Positions 8,129-18,107 of a stretch of 64,000 nt of DNA are shown piece by piece. This stretch comes from Roseibium album (GTDB lineage Bacteria > Pseudomonadota > Alphaproteobacteria > Rhizobiales > Stappiaceae), in contig CXTY01000017.1 of NCBI GenBank assembly GCA_001404055.1, positions 186,151 through 250,150 of the forward strand, read 5' to 3'. Position 1 is the stretch's first letter. Every line of letters begins with the position of its first letter. A model generated the notes under the pieces. That model ran no database searches and was not told where the DNA came from. It saw only the letters and a list, made by a program, of their open reading frames with translations. The translations under genes were made by a program, and so were the position numbers.

Positions 8129-8428
8129 TTAAGCTTCCGGCAAGTCGCGCTTGAGCTCAGTCAGGGAGCCGTGACGATCACCAGGTACGTCCATGGTCGC
8201 GCAAGTACCTTTGGGCACCAAGGTCCAGGCATTACCCTGATAATCGACAGTTGAAGTACCGGCACACGTTGTACCAGCGCCCGCTTTGCAATCGTTCTGA
8301 CCTTTCAGGGAAACACCGTAGCATTTCTCTTTCGCCGCGGCGTGCGCGGGGACAGTTGTCGACAAACCTGCAACAGCAGTTGCAACGGCACCAGCAACGA
8401 TTGCTGCGGACATAGCCTTATGCTTCAT
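8129..8428 (-). CDS. DUF2282 bufferin-type precursor peptide (BufA-like)
   Basis: A 99-residue exported peptide. Residues 1-30 form a Sec signal peptide ending in AHA. The mature part carries four cysteines at 36, 47, 55 and 76 in the context [22 protein letters not shown] and GTCATMD, which is the pattern of bufferin family 1. In the studied Caulobacter peptides two cysteines become thiooxazoles and the others form a disulfide, giving a periplasmic copper-binding molecule. Here the modification is inferred. The C-terminus has an extra acidic-basic tail after residue 80. A GAGGAG Shine-Dalgarno lies six bases before the ATG. It is the first gene of the operon, as expected of the precursor. 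Confidence 0.88.
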   Translation of the reverse strand: MKHKAMSAAIVAGAVATAVAGLSTTVPAHAAAKEKCYGVSLKGQNDCKAGAGTTCAGTSTVDYQGNAWTLVPKGTCATMDVPGDRHGSLTELKRDLPEA

Positions 8429-8626
8429 TTAAAACTCCTCTGGTCGAACCTTAAATCCAATATAAGCCAACGCTTCGTCGGTGCAGCGCGGCACAGCTTG
8501 TACATGCGCATTTTGGCGATAAATAGGAAATCAAACGCCTGTGACCGTTTTGCGAGCGCGGCTTAACAATCTTTTCTAGCGCAATATTGTTACCCAAAAT
8601 CCACCAGATTAGACCTTTCCGGACAA

Positions 8627-8656
8627 TTGGCACTTTTTGTGCGAAACAATTATAAT
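8627..8656 (+). promoter_or_regulatory. Promoter candidate for gltBD (sigma70, overlapping a sigma54-like site)
   Basis: TTGGCA (8627-8632) and a perfect TATAAT (8651-8656) are 18 bp apart. The same stretch also fits a weak sigma54 -24/-12 site, with GG at 8629-8630 and GC at 8641-8642 exactly ten bases apart, although the -12 box reads GTGC rather than TTGC. Nitrogen genes make a sigma54 reading attractive, but the sigma70 match is stronger. Confidence 0.45.
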
Positions 8657-9033
8657 GGCACGAAGACAGATACGCTCTTGCCCCAGGCGGAGAAATCTGT
8701 CATGTTCGCGCCGCCTGGAATAGGACAGGGATACTGTCCCAATTACTGCGGTGCAGAGACGCACACAACTGTGCACCAGAAGCGGAGAACAGGCTGACCA
8801 CGCGCGGATCCTTCTAAGGGGTTTGCGATGAAGCGGGACGAATAGTTTCGGCAGCGGAGTGTCCGCTGCGTCATTGCGGCGGTTTGTTTTGGTAGGCCGA
8901 CGCGGTAAATACATCGACAGAGCCGGGGCGCGTAAGCCAGGGTTCGCCGAGCCGCATTCTTGATGGAATGCGACCCGAACGAAACCGGACGCTTCAAACC
9001 ACGGTGACACTGGGGTTAACAGTGAGGGCGCAC
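8657..9033 (+). promoter_or_regulatory. Long structured leader before gltB
   Basis: About 370 nt without a convincing gene separate the promoter from the gltB start. It holds four perfect hairpins: 8723-8728 with 8734-8739, 8851-8858 with 8862-8869, 8953-8959 with 8966-8972, and 9008-9012 with 9020-9024. The last one abuts the GAGGG Shine-Dalgarno (9024-9028), so it could affect translation. A 31-codon frame begins at 8702 without a good ribosome site. The rest of the gap toward the bufferin operon (8429-8626) shows nothing I can name. Confidence 0.4.
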
Positions 9034-12000
9034 ATGACGAGAACAGAGCTGACGACCAGCACAGCCATGCAAGCCGGTGAGGTGGACGAAAAAACCACTG
9101 TAACCGCTACACTTGCCGATCGACTGAGCACGGCCGCCGATAAAGGGCTCTACGATCCGTCGCGCGAACACGATGCCTGCGGTGTTGGCTTTGTTGCCCA
9201 CATGAAGGGCGAAAAGTCCCACAAGATAGTTTCTGATGGTCTCCAGGTTCTGGAGAACCTGACCCACCGCGGGGCCGTTGGTGCAGATCCGCTAATGGGT
9301 GACGGCGCAGGGATGCTTGTGCAAATTCCGCATAATTTCTTTTCCGAAGAGCTGAAAAAGGCTGGAACGGACCTGCCGGAGTTCGGGAACTACGGTGTCG
9401 GTTTCATCTTTATGCCGCAGGACGACGCTCTGCGAGCAAAGTGCGAAGAGATTGTCGAACGCGTGATCGAAAAGGAAGGTCAGGACCTGATCGGTTGGCG
9501 TGATGTGCCAGTTGACAATTCTTCCCTCTCCAAGGCGCCCGATATTGCTGCCACCGAGCCGGTCTCCCGCCAAGTGTTTATCAGAAGAGCCAAAGGCGAA
9601 GATCAGGACGCATTCGAGCGTCGGCTTTATGTTCTGCGCAAGGTGATCTCCAACACTGTGCGCGCCGAAACCGATGCAGTCAAAAAAGGCTTTTATATCG
9701 TTTCGATTTCAAGCCGCACGATTGTCTATAAAGGCATGTTCCTCGCCTATCAGCTCGGTGCTTACTATTCCGATCTGAAGGATGAGCGCTTCACGTCGGC
9801 TCTTGCTTTGGTGCATCAGCGCTTTTCCACCAACACCTTCCCATCCTGGGATCTGTCCCACCCCTACCGGATGGTGGCCCACAACGGCGAAATCAACACG
9901 CTGCGCGGCAATGTAAACTGGATGGCGGCCCGTCAGGCTTCCGTTTCTTCTGCCCTGCTCGGTGACCATATCTCCAAGCTCTGGCCAATTTCGTATGAAG
10001 GCCAGTCCGACACCGCCTGCTTCGACAACGCCCTGGAATTCCTGGTCATGGGCGGCTATTCGCTAGCACATGCAGCGATGATGCTGATCCCGGAAGCCTG
10101 GGCGGGCAACCCGTTGATGGATGACAACCGCCGGGCATTTTACGAATATCACGCTGCGATCATGGAGCCGTGGGACGGTCCTGCCGCGGTCGCCTTCACC
10201 GACGGCCGTCAGATTGGCGCAACGCTGGACCGCAACGGTTTGCGGCCGGCGCGCTACATTGTGACAGACGATGACTTTGTCATCATGTCTTCGGAAGTTG
10301 GCGTTCTGCCAGTCGAAGAAGAACGCATTGTCCAGAAATGGCGTCTGCAACCAGGCAGAATGCTTCTGATTGATCTTGAAGAAGGCCGCATCGTTTCGGA
10401 CGACGAGATCAAGCGCCAGCTTTCAACAGCTAATCCGTACAAGGACTGGCTTCATCGTTCGCAGATTGTGCTCGAAGATCTTCCGGGTGTCCGTCAACGC
10501 GCACCCGTTGCAGGCGAAAGCCTGCTCGATCGCCAGCAGGCTTTCGGATACACGCAGGAAGATATCAAACTCCTGATGACCCCAATGGCGACCGTTGGTC
10601 AGGAAGCCATCGGATCCATGGGAACAGATACCCCGATCTCGGCACTTTCTGACAAATCGAAGCCGCTCTACACTTATTTCAAGCAGAATTTCGCGCAAGT
10701 TACCAACCCGCCAATCGATCCGATTCGCGAAGAATTGGTGATGAGCCTGGTTTCTTTCATCGGGCCGCGCCCGAACATCTTCGATCTGAAAGGCCTTTCC
10801 ACATCCAAACGACTGGAAGTGCGTCAGCCTATCCTGACCAATGAAGATCTTGAGAAGATCCGCGCTATTGGTGAAATAGCGGACAATCAATTCTCTGCAA
10901 AAACGCTGGACATTACCTATAACGCCGAAAAAGGCGCCGAAGGTATGGACAGTGCCCTTGAGAAACTGTGTGAGCGAGCCGAGAAAGCCGTCCGCGACGG
11001 TTACAACATCATTATCCTGTCCGACCGTCTGATCAGCCGCTCCCGGATTGCGATACCGGCTTTGCTTGCAACAGCGGCCGTCCACCATCATCTGATCCGC
11101 AAGGGCCTGCGGACGTCGGTTGGCCTCGTGGTTGAGACCGGCGAAGCCCGGGAGATCCATCATTTCTGCGTACTGGCAGGTTATGGCGCGGAAGCGATCA
11201 ATCCGTATCTTGCCTTCGAAACGCTCCTGTCCATGCATATGGAAATGGACTTCCCTGAAGAAGTTGATCAGTTCGAAGTTGTCGAGCGTTACATCAAGTC
11301 CATCGACAAGGGCATCTTGAAAGTCATGTCCAAAATGGGCATCTCGACCTACCAGTCCTATTGCGGTGCGCAGATTTTCGATGCCGTGGGCCTGTCTACT
11401 GATTTCGTCAAGAAGTTCTTCTTCGGCACTGCCACCATGATCGAAGGTATCGGTCTTAAGGAAGTTTCCGACGAAACGGTTCTGCGCCACGCAGAAGCAT
11501 TCGGAGGTGTTGCAATCCTTCAGCGCTCGCTGGATGTTGGCGGCGACTATGCCTATCGCACACGCGGCGAGAGCCACATGTGGACACCTGACTCCATCGC
11601 TACGCTGCAACATGCCGTGCGTTCCAATCTGCCGGACATGTATCAGGCGTTCGCCAGGGAAGTAAACGAAGTTAGCGGACGCTACGCGATCCGGGGTCTC
11701 TTCCGCATCAAGAGTGCTGAAGAAATCGGCCGCACGCCTATCGACATCGACAAGGTGGAATCAGCGGAAAACATCGTCAAAAGGTTCGTAACCGGCGCGA
11801 TGTCCTTTGGTTCCATTTCCCGCGAGGCACATACGACGCTGGCCATCGCCATGAATCAGATTGGCGGCAAGTCGAACACTGGCGAAGGCGGCGAAGAGCC
11901 CGAGCGGTTCAACCCCTTGCCCGACGGTTCGATGAACCCGCGGCGCTCTGCCATCAAGCAGGTTGCCTCGGGACGATTTGGTGTAACAACCGAGTATCTT

Positions 12001-13767
12001 GTCAATTCCGACATGATCCAGATTAAGGTCGCGCAGGGTGCAAAGCCTGGCGAAGGTGGCCAGTTGCCAGGCCACAAGGTCGATGCGGTGATCGCAAAAG
12101 TGCGTCACTCCACACAAGGTGTAGGCCTGATCTCTCCACCTCCGCATCATGACATCTATTCCATCGAGGACCTGGCGCAGCTCATCTACGATCTGAAAAA
12201 CGTCAATCCGAAAGCCGATATTTCGGTCAAACTGGTCTCTGAAGTCGGCGTTGGCACGGTGGCTGCTGGTGTTGCAAAAGCGCGTGCTGACCATATCACC
12301 GTCTCCGGTTATGACGGTGGAACAGGTGCCTCGCCGCTAACTTCGATCAAACATGCCGGTTCCCCCTGGGAAATCGGACTTGCCGAAACTCAGCAGACAC
12401 TGGTTTTGAACGGCCTGCGTTCGCGCATCGCGCTTCAGGTCGACGGCGGGCTGCGGACAGGCCGTGATGTGATTGTCGGCGCGCTGCTTGGTGCAGATGA
12501 ATTTGGCTTTTCGACAGCACCGCTGATCGCGGCAGGCTGCTTGATGATGCGCAAATGCCACCTCAACACCTGCCCTGTCGGTATAGCCACGCAGGATCCT
12601 GTTCTGCGCAAACGTTTCAAAGGCGCTCCGGAGCATGTCATCAACTACTTCTTCTACGTCGCTGAAGAAGTGCGTGAGCTGATGGCAAATCTCGGCGTTG
12701 ATAATCTGGACGACCTGATCGGCCGTTCTGATTTCCTCGACAAGGAAGCTGCGCTTGATCATTGGAAAGCAAAGGGTCTCGATTTCTCCCGCATCTTCTT
12801 CCAACCGGAAGCAAAGCCGGAAGACACGCGCTGGACCAAACGCCAGGAGCATCCGATTGTCGACATTCTCGACCGTCGTCTGATCGCTGCTGCGAAACCG
12901 GCACTAGACAGCAGGGAACCAACGATCATCGACGAGACCATCTGCTCGGTCGACAGGTCAGTTGGTGCCATGCTGTCAGGCGAAGTTGCCAAACGCTACG
13001 GCAACAAGGGCCTCAAAAAACCCGACACGCTCAGGATCAACCTGAAGGGTACCGCGGGGCAGGCCTTTGGAGCCTTTGTATCACGCGGTGTCACAATGGA
13101 TCTTGTCGGAGATGCCAACGACTATGTCGGCAAGGGTCTGGCAGGCGGCAAGCTGATCGTGCGGCCACCGGAAAATTCTCGCATTGTCGCTGAAAACTCG
13201 ATCATCGTCGGCAACACAGTTCTCTACGGTGCGACCGAAGGTGAATGTTATTTCCGCGGCGTGGCCGGTGAACGCTTCGCGGTGCGCAACTCTGGTGCGC
13301 TGGCAGTCGTCGAAGGCGTCGGTGATCACGGCTGTGAATACATGACCGGCGGCGTTGTCGTTGTCATCGGACAGACCGGACGCAACTTTGCAGCTGGCAT
13401 GTCCGGCGGCATTGCATACGTCCTGGATGAAGATGGGTCCTTCGGCACCCGCTGCAACCTGGCAATGGTCGAGCTGGAACCGGTGACCGAAGAAGACGAT
13501 CTTCTTGAGAAGCTTCATCACCATGGCGGTGACATCGAGCACAAGGGTCGCGTGGACCTTTCCTGCGACATGACGCGGCATGACGACGAGCGTCTTCGCC
13601 AGATGCTCACCAAACACATGGAGCTTACCGGTTCAACCAAGGCCAGGACAATCCTCGATGATTGGACAACCTACCGTCCAAAATTCGTTAAGGTAATGCC
13701 AGTCGAATACCGCCGCGCACTTCGGGAAATGGAAGAGCAACGGCTCGGCATGGTCGCCGCCGAATAA
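9034..13767 (+). CDS. gltB: Glutamate synthase (NADPH) large subunit
   Basis: Makes two glutamates from glutamine and 2-oxoglutarate together with GltD. The order is an N-terminal Ntn glutaminase domain, a central domain, an FMN/Fe-S synthase domain and a C-terminal beta-helix. The catalytic cysteine is that of [11 protein letters not shown], residue 49 from the chosen start, so a propeptide of 48 residues must be removed. The [3Fe-4S] cysteines are in [15 protein letters not shown]. The 1577-residue length is normal. ATG 9034 was chosen because GAGGG lies five bases before it; an in-frame ATG at 8968 has no such site. It is followed after 87 nt by gltD. Confidence 0.97.
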   Translation: MTRTELTTSTAMQAGEVDEKTTVTATLADRLSTAADKGLYDPSREHDACGVGFVAHMKGEKSHKIVSDGLQVLENLTHRGAVGADPLMGDGAGMLVQIPHNFFSEELKKAGTDLPEFGNYGVGFIFMPQDDALRAKCEEIVERVIEKEGQDLIGWRDVPVDNSSLSKAPDIAATEPVSRQVFIRRAKGEDQDAFERRLYVLRKVISNTVRAETDAVKKGFYIVSISSRTIVYKGMFLAYQLGAYYSDLKDERFTSALALVHQRFSTNTFPSWDLSHPYRMVAHNGEINTLRGNVNWMAARQASVSSALLGDHISKLWPISYEGQSDTACFDNALEFLVMGGYSLAHAAMMLIPEAWAGNPLMDDNRRAFYEYHAAIMEPWDGPAAVAFTDGRQIGATLDRNGLRPARYIVTDDDFVIMSSEVGVLPVEEERIVQKWRLQPGRMLLIDLEEGRIVSDDEIKRQLSTANPYKDWLHRSQIVLEDLPGVRQRAPVAGESLLDRQQAFGYTQEDIKLLMTPMATVGQEAIGSMGTDTPISALSDKSKPLYTYFKQNFAQVTNPPIDPIREELVMSLVSFIGPRPNIFDLKGLSTSKRLEVRQPILTNEDLEKIRAIGEIADNQFSAKTLDITYNAEKGAEGMDSALEKLCERAEKAVRDGYNIIILSDRLISRSRIAIPALLATAAVHHHLIRKGLRTSVGLVVETGEAREIHHFCVLAGYGAEAINPYLAFETLLSMHMEMDFPEEVDQFEVVERYIKSIDKGILKVMSKMGISTYQSYCGAQIFDAVGLSTDFVKKFFFGTATMIEGIGLKEVSDETVLRHAEAFGGVAILQRSLDVGGDYAYRTRGESHMWTPDSIATLQHAVRSNLPDMYQAFAREVNEVSGRYAIRGLFRIKSAEEIGRTPIDIDKVESAENIVKRFVTGAMSFGSISREAHTTLAIAMNQIGGKSNTGEGGEEPERFNPLPDGSMNPRRSAIKQVASGRFGVTTEYLVNSDMIQIKVAQGAKPGEGGQLPGHKVDAVIAKVRHSTQGVGLISPPPHHDIYSIEDLAQLIYDLKNVNPKADISVKLVSEVGVGTVAAGVAKARADHITVSGYDGGTGASPLTSIKHAGSPWEIGLAETQQTLVLNGLRSRIALQVDGGLRTGRDVIVGALLGADEFGFSTAPLIAAGCLMMRKCHLNTCPVGIATQDPVLRKRFKGAPEHVINYFFYVAEEVRELMANLGVDNLDDLIGRSDFLDKEAALDHWKAKGLDFSRIFFQPEAKPEDTRWTKRQEHPIVDILDRRLIAAAKPALDSREPTIIDETICSVDRSVGAMLSGEVAKRYGNKGLKKPDTLRINLKGTAGQAFGAFVSRGVTMDLVGDANDYVGKGLAGGKLIVRPPENSRIVAENSIIVGNTVLYGATEGECYFRGVAGERFAVRNSGALAVVEGVGDHGCEYMTGGVVVVIGQTGRNFAAGMSGGIAYVLDEDGSFGTRCNLAMVELEPVTEEDDLLEKLHHHGGDIEHKGRVDLSCDMTRHDDERLRQMLTKHMELTGSTKARTILDDWTTYRPKFVKVMPVEYRRALREMEEQRLGMVAAE

Positions 13768-13854
13768 CCGGCCAACTGAACAAACTGGCTCTCGGCAGCA
13801 CGAAGTTGCCGATTGCAGCCACCTTTAGGACGCATACAGTTTGAGGAGGTCGCC

Positions 13855-15285
13855 TTGGGCAAGGTAACCGGTTTTTTGGAAATCGACAGGCAGGAACAGA
13901 AGTATCAACCTGCATCTGACCGTATTCGCCATTTTCGCGAGTTCACGATCCCGCTGAACGAGCAGGAAGTCACAAATCAGGCAGCGCGTTGCATGGATTG
14001 CGGCATTCCGTTCTGCCACGGCCCGACCGGATGCCCGGTCAATAACCAGATCCCGGACTGGAACGATCTGGTCGTCCAGGGTGACTGGGACATTGCATTG
14101 CGCAATCTGCACTCCACCAACAATTTTCCGGAGTTCACCGGGCGCATCTGCCCGGCACCGTGCGAAGAAGCCTGCACACTTAATCTGGAAGACATACCGG
14201 TCAACATCAAAAGCGTTGAACAAGCGCTTGCTGACAGGGGTTTCGAGCAAGGCTGGATCGTTCCCGAACCCTCCACAACCAAAACCGGCAAGGCCGTCGC
14301 GATCATCGGATCCGGCCCGGCCGGCATGGCTGCTGCGCAACAATTGGCGCGTGCAGGACACACAGTGCATGTCTATGAGCGGGAGCCCAAGGCTGGCGGC
14401 CTGCTACGCTACGGCATCCCAGACTTCAAAATGGAAAAACACTATATCGACCGTCGCGTGAGCCAGCTTGAGGCCGAAGGTGTCACTTTCCACTATGGCG
14501 TCAATGTCGGCGTAACCGACAGCCTGGAAGAACTGGCAGAGCGTCATGACGCGGTGATCCTGTGCGCCGGTGCAGAACGCCCGCGTGATCCGGGTGTCAC
14601 TGGAATGGAGATGGAGGGTTGCCATTGGGCGATGCCATATCTTGTCCAGCAGAACCGACGCGTTGGCGACGAACCGGAAAGCGATGAAGCGCCGATCTGG
14701 GCGGGTGGCAAACATGTCGTTGTTATTGGCGGCGGTGACACCGCGTCCGACTGCGTCGGCACCGCATTCCGCCAGGGGGCACTTTCCGTAACCCAGCTGG
14801 ATATTCGACCAATTCCGCCGCTGAAAGAAGACAAGATGGCTGTCTGGCCATACTGGCCGACAAAATTCCGGACATCTTCTTCACAAGCTGAAGGTGCTGA
14901 ACGGGAATTTTCCGCAGCAACGCTTGGTCTTGTCGGTGAAGACGGCAAGGTCGAAGGCGTAAAATGCGCCCGCGTGGACGAAAAGCGGCGCCCGATTGAA
15001 GGCTCCGAGTTCATTTTACGCGCCGATCTTGTTCTCGCGGCTATCGGTTTTTCCGGCCCATTGCTCGAAACCTATATCGCCCAGGCTGGCGACGATTTGG
15101 AGCTGGATGGCCGTACAAACGTAAAAGCCAACACCGACGACTATAAAACCAGCATGAAAAAGGTATTTGCTGCCGGTGACGTTCGCAAGGGCCAGTCACT
15201 CGTGGTCTGGGCAATCCGTGAAGGTCGTCAGGCTGCCCGATCGGTTGATGAATTCCTGACCGGCTCGACGGATCTGCCACGATAA
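13855..15285 (+). CDS. gltD: Glutamate synthase (NADPH) small subunit
   Basis: Carries electrons from NADPH through FAD to GltB. The N-terminal Fe-S motifs are [17 protein letters not shown] and [15 protein letters not shown] binding is shown by [10 protein letters not shown] and NADPH binding by [11 protein letters not shown]. The start is a TTG preceded by an excellent GAGGAGGT six bases upstream (13842-13849); it gives the conserved N-terminus [12 protein letters not shown]. An upstream in-frame ATG at 13813 would add non-homologous residues. The protein has 476 residues, the family's usual length, and is in one operon with gltB. Confidence 0.97.
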   Translation: MGKVTGFLEIDRQEQKYQPASDRIRHFREFTIPLNEQEVTNQAARCMDCGIPFCHGPTGCPVNNQIPDWNDLVVQGDWDIALRNLHSTNNFPEFTGRICPAPCEEACTLNLEDIPVNIKSVEQALADRGFEQGWIVPEPSTTKTGKAVAIIGSGPAGMAAAQQLARAGHTVHVYEREPKAGGLLRYGIPDFKMEKHYIDRRVSQLEAEGVTFHYGVNVGVTDSLEELAERHDAVILCAGAERPRDPGVTGMEMEGCHWAMPYLVQQNRRVGDEPESDEAPIWAGGKHVVVIGGGDTASDCVGTAFRQGALSVTQLDIRPIPPLKEDKMAVWPYWPTKFRTSSSQAEGAEREFSAATLGLVGEDGKVEGVKCARVDEKRRPIEGSEFILRADLVLAAIGFSGPLLETYIAQAGDDLELDGRTNVKANTDDYKTSMKKVFAAGDVRKGQSLVVWAIREGRQAARSVDEFLTGSTDLPR

Positions 15286-15443
15286 AAACTGCACTGCCAG
15301 TGATCTTCGGTGCGGCAACTGCCTCAATTTTTGAAGTCGCGCATCATTGTGAATATCTGCGAACTCCGAGGTCATGCAAGACTTCGGGGATCGCTTAGTC
15401 CGCAACCGCAAGACCGAAAAATTCGGGACGCGAATTCACCGGT

Positions 15444-16724
15444 TCAATCAAACAACAGTCCCTTCGGACGAACCGTGATGGAAATTCGCTCACTGGTTGG
15501 AAGGCTATCGAATAGATTGTCGGGCAACGACCCATGGGGATTTGGGCTTTTGGTGACGGGTGGCACTGTCACGTCCTCGATTGACGTGGCTTCCGCCACC
15601 TCCAGTCGCGGATCATCGACCCGCCCGCGCATGGGCGCCAACGGGTCTCCCTTGACAAAGAAGCGATAAGCCGTGCTGTCAGGGTCGATCTGTTCGTCCT
15701 CTTCACCGCCTAGCAGCAGCGCCTCGGGCGAGGTCGTTCTGCCGGTCAGGACAATAAAATTCGGATCGTCCTCGACCCCTTCAAAGGCCAGCCCCCCATA
15801 CCCACCAAGAAGGCGTGACAACTCACGCTCTACAAAGAATGCTACTTTCCTGTAACCGGCCCATGTGAACCCGATGCGGTTGTTGGTTCTAAGTCGAGCG
15901 TTCTTACCGTCAACGTCCGGACCGAAAGAGGAATAACCGCCGTCTTCGGCCAGGAAAATATCCCAAATATCGACATACCTGACGCGTCGGTCTTCAGCCG
16001 CACTTTGAAAAAATGAGTTCAGTTGGGTAAAATCGATATTGACCAATTCCTCATTGGTTGGCGGCAGCCCCACCCAGACGACGGGCTTTTTTTCCTGCCG
16101 GACAACGCGGACGAGCGCCTCAATCTTTTTTTGGTAAGCTGCCAGCCACTCTGCAGTCATGAATTCAACCGGTGGTTCGCCTGGAAAGGTTTTACCCAGA
16201 TCCTGCTGTCCGATCATGACCACGACGGCCTTAACATCTGCACCGCGGATTTTCGATAACACCTGAGTCGCCCAGTCCGGTGCATTTTCACCTGTAAATC
16301 CCGCCTTGTCTTCGGTTACAGGTTCAACGCGGATTTGCGGCTTTTCTGCAAGTGTGTATTTAAGGCCGTCAGCAACGCCGCGCGCCATTCTGTCGCCGAC
16401 CACCAGAATCAACCCAGCATCGGGGTCTTTCGGCAAACTCTCAAATTTAGGTGGTGCGCCTGCAGGCCGGGTAACCCTTGGCCGCTGTTTCGTCGGTTTC
16501 TTGTTTTTCTTCTTGTTTTGCCCACCAAAGAGCTTTTGCAGAGGCGCAAACGGATTAAACCCCCGGAACGGATTTTGCGCGACAACGAATTCCCCGTTTG
16601 AAGCGTCTTGTGCATATGCGGATGGCCTACCATCGCAAAAAAGGACCAGTGCGAGCACAAAGGCGAGCCAAAGCGGCACGCGTGCCGCTTTCCCGGTTCT
16701 CGTCTTCCGTTGTCGGAATAACAC
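15444..16724 (-). CDS. DUF459 SGNH-like periplasmic protein
   Basis: Belongs to the DUF459 branch of the SGNH hydrolase fold, seen in many Rhizobiales and of unknown substrate. Residues up to about 38 form a signal peptide or signal anchor (LWLAFVLALVLFCDG). A low-complexity linker with KKKNKKPTK follows. The core begins with ILVVGDRMARGVADGL, where the serine of the canonical GDS motif is replaced, continues with VVVMIGQQD, and ends in GFTWAGYRKVAFF. The start is a GTG six bases after AGGAG. It lies 36 nt downstream of the transglycosylase gene on the same strand, which suggests a shared role in the cell envelope. Confidence 0.75.
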   Translation of the reverse strand: MLFRQRKTRTGKAARVPLWLAFVLALVLFCDGRPSAYAQDASNGEFVVAQNPFRGFNPFAPLQKLFGGQNKKKNKKPTKQRPRVTRPAGAPPKFESLPKDPDAGLILVVGDRMARGVADGLKYTLAEKPQIRVEPVTEDKAGFTGENAPDWATQVLSKIRGADVKAVVVMIGQQDLGKTFPGEPPVEFMTAEWLAAYQKKIEALVRVVRQEKKPVVWVGLPPTNEELVNIDFTQLNSFFQSAAEDRRVRYVDIWDIFLAEDGGYSSFGPDVDGKNARLRTNNRIGFTWAGYRKVAFFVERELSRLLGGYGGLAFEGVEDDPNFIVLTGRTTSPEALLLGGEEDEQIDPDSTAYRFFVKGDPLAPMRGRVDDPRLEVAEATSIEDVTVPPVTKSPNPHGSLPDNLFDSLPTSERISITVRPKGLLFD

Positions 16725-16760
16725 TACAGGCTCCTGAATGACCTATTTCTCAGCGCCAGT

Positions 16761-18032
16761 TTAACTGTCCATCTTCAGTCGTGCCAGCAAAACAACTGAT
16801 GCATAGCCATCCGGAACTATCCCGCGGGAGCGCTGATAAGCCCTGATGCCACGCCGGGTGGCTGGACCGATCTTGCCGTCTGCCGCCCCAACCGAAAACC
16901 CTCGACGATTGAGCAAGGATTGCATCTCTGCCGTTTCTGAGCGGCTCAATGGCAAATGTTCCCGCGACCAGTCACCGGCAAGCGGACCACCGCCAATAAT
17001 GCGATCGGACAGGTGACCGACCGCCAGTGCATAGGCCGTCGCATTGTTGTACCGCTTGATGACATAGAAATTTCGTAGCATCAGAAATGCAGGTCCACTC
17101 GCACCTGCAGGAAGCACGAGCACCGCCTTGTCGGACGGACGCGGGAAATCGCGGCCATTCGAACGTCTGAGGCCGAATTTTTTCCATTGTCCGAGCGTCT
17201 TGGTCGTTTCACCATCGGCCAGCTGGTAGTCAAATCCCGCTGGCAACTTGATTTCATATCCCCATGTCTTGCCGGTCTGCCAACCATGTCTTTTCAGATA
17301 ATTGGCGGTTGAGGCAAGAGCATCTGGAATGGATGTCCAGATATCCCTGCGTCCATCTCCAGTGTAGTCCGAAGCATAGGCTTTCCAACTGGATGGCATG
17401 AACTGCGTATGCCCCATAGCGCCAGCCCATGATCCTTCCATGTCCTGGAAACGGACATGACCGGCCTGCACAATACCAAGCGCCGTCACGAGCTCTTTTT
17501 TCCAAAAGCTCTTCCGGCGGGGTGCCGCATAGGCCAGTGTTGCAAGCGCCTGGATGACGTTATGCCGGCCCATGTAGCCGCCATAGTTGGTTTCCATACC
17601 CCAAATAGCCAGCACGGCTTCGCGGTCGACCCCGTAGCGCGCTTCAATATTCTGAAGTATCGGTCCGTATTCCTGGAGCAGTTTACGGCCTTTTTCCACC
17701 CGGTCGTCCGACACTGCGCTGTCCAGATAATCCCAGATCGGTTTCACGAACTCGGATTGCTTGCTCATCAGGCGCAATGTGTCCTCGTCAGGCTGCATGC
17801 CTGTGAAAACGGAATTATAGGTGTTCGTGGAAATTCCAGCCGCTTTTGCCGTCGGCCAGAACCCGCGGATGAACTTGGAAAAGCCCGGATCGGCATATGC
17901 GACAACCGGAGAAAGAATCACGCTGACGGCCAAAGCCACAGCGCACCAAAGATATATGGATTTTGACTTGATTGATTTTCCAAAGGGCAATGTTGTCTTC
18001 ACGTTCATAGTTTGCCGTGCAAAGGTCCGCAT
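16761..18032 (-). CDS. Lytic murein transglycosylase, MltB/SLT_2 family
   Basis: Cleaves peptidoglycan glycan strands to 1,6-anhydro muropeptides in the periplasm. The catalytic Glu is in AIWGMETNYGGYMG, and the substrate block AGAMGHTQFMPSSW is intact. The C-terminal 60 residues form a PG_binding_1 domain (LLNRRGFSVGAADGKIGPAT). A hydrophobic stretch, LWCAVALAVSVILSPVVAYA, is the signal peptide; there is no lipobox. ATG 18032 has an ideal AAGGAGG five bases upstream, so the long N-terminal n-region is real. Length is 423 residues. Confidence 0.9.
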   Translation of the reverse strand: MRTFARQTMNVKTTLPFGKSIKSKSIYLWCAVALAVSVILSPVVAYADPGFSKFIRGFWPTAKAAGISTNTYNSVFTGMQPDEDTLRLMSKQSEFVKPIWDYLDSAVSDDRVEKGRKLLQEYGPILQNIEARYGVDREAVLAIWGMETNYGGYMGRHNVIQALATLAYAAPRRKSFWKKELVTALGIVQAGHVRFQDMEGSWAGAMGHTQFMPSSWKAYASDYTGDGRRDIWTSIPDALASTANYLKRHGWQTGKTWGYEIKLPAGFDYQLADGETTKTLGQWKKFGLRRSNGRDFPRPSDKAVLVLPAGASGPAFLMLRNFYVIKRYNNATAYALAVGHLSDRIIGGGPLAGDWSREHLPLSRSETAEMQSLLNRRGFSVGAADGKIGPATRRGIRAYQRSRGIVPDGYASVVLLARLKMDS

Positions 18033-18107
18033 CGGGGCCTCCTTATGCCCAGGTCCGTGTAGTTACTGCCCCCACCCATCAATGATCTTGTTTTGGTTAC
18101 TGTATCG

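Noticed and set aside
8429-8626. Search for an ECF sigma (SigF-like) promoter before the bufferin precursor
   Set aside because: A GTAAC element exists near 8587-8593 but no matching -10 element at the right distance was found.
8609-9010. A 133-codon minus-strand frame between the bufferin operon and gltB
   Set aside because: It has no family-like features or ribosome site and lies across the gltB promoter and leader.
10423-11613. A 396-codon open frame on the minus strand inside gltB
   Set aside because: It is the complement of a highly conserved part of gltB; its translation is low-complexity and His/Phe-rich and resembles no family.
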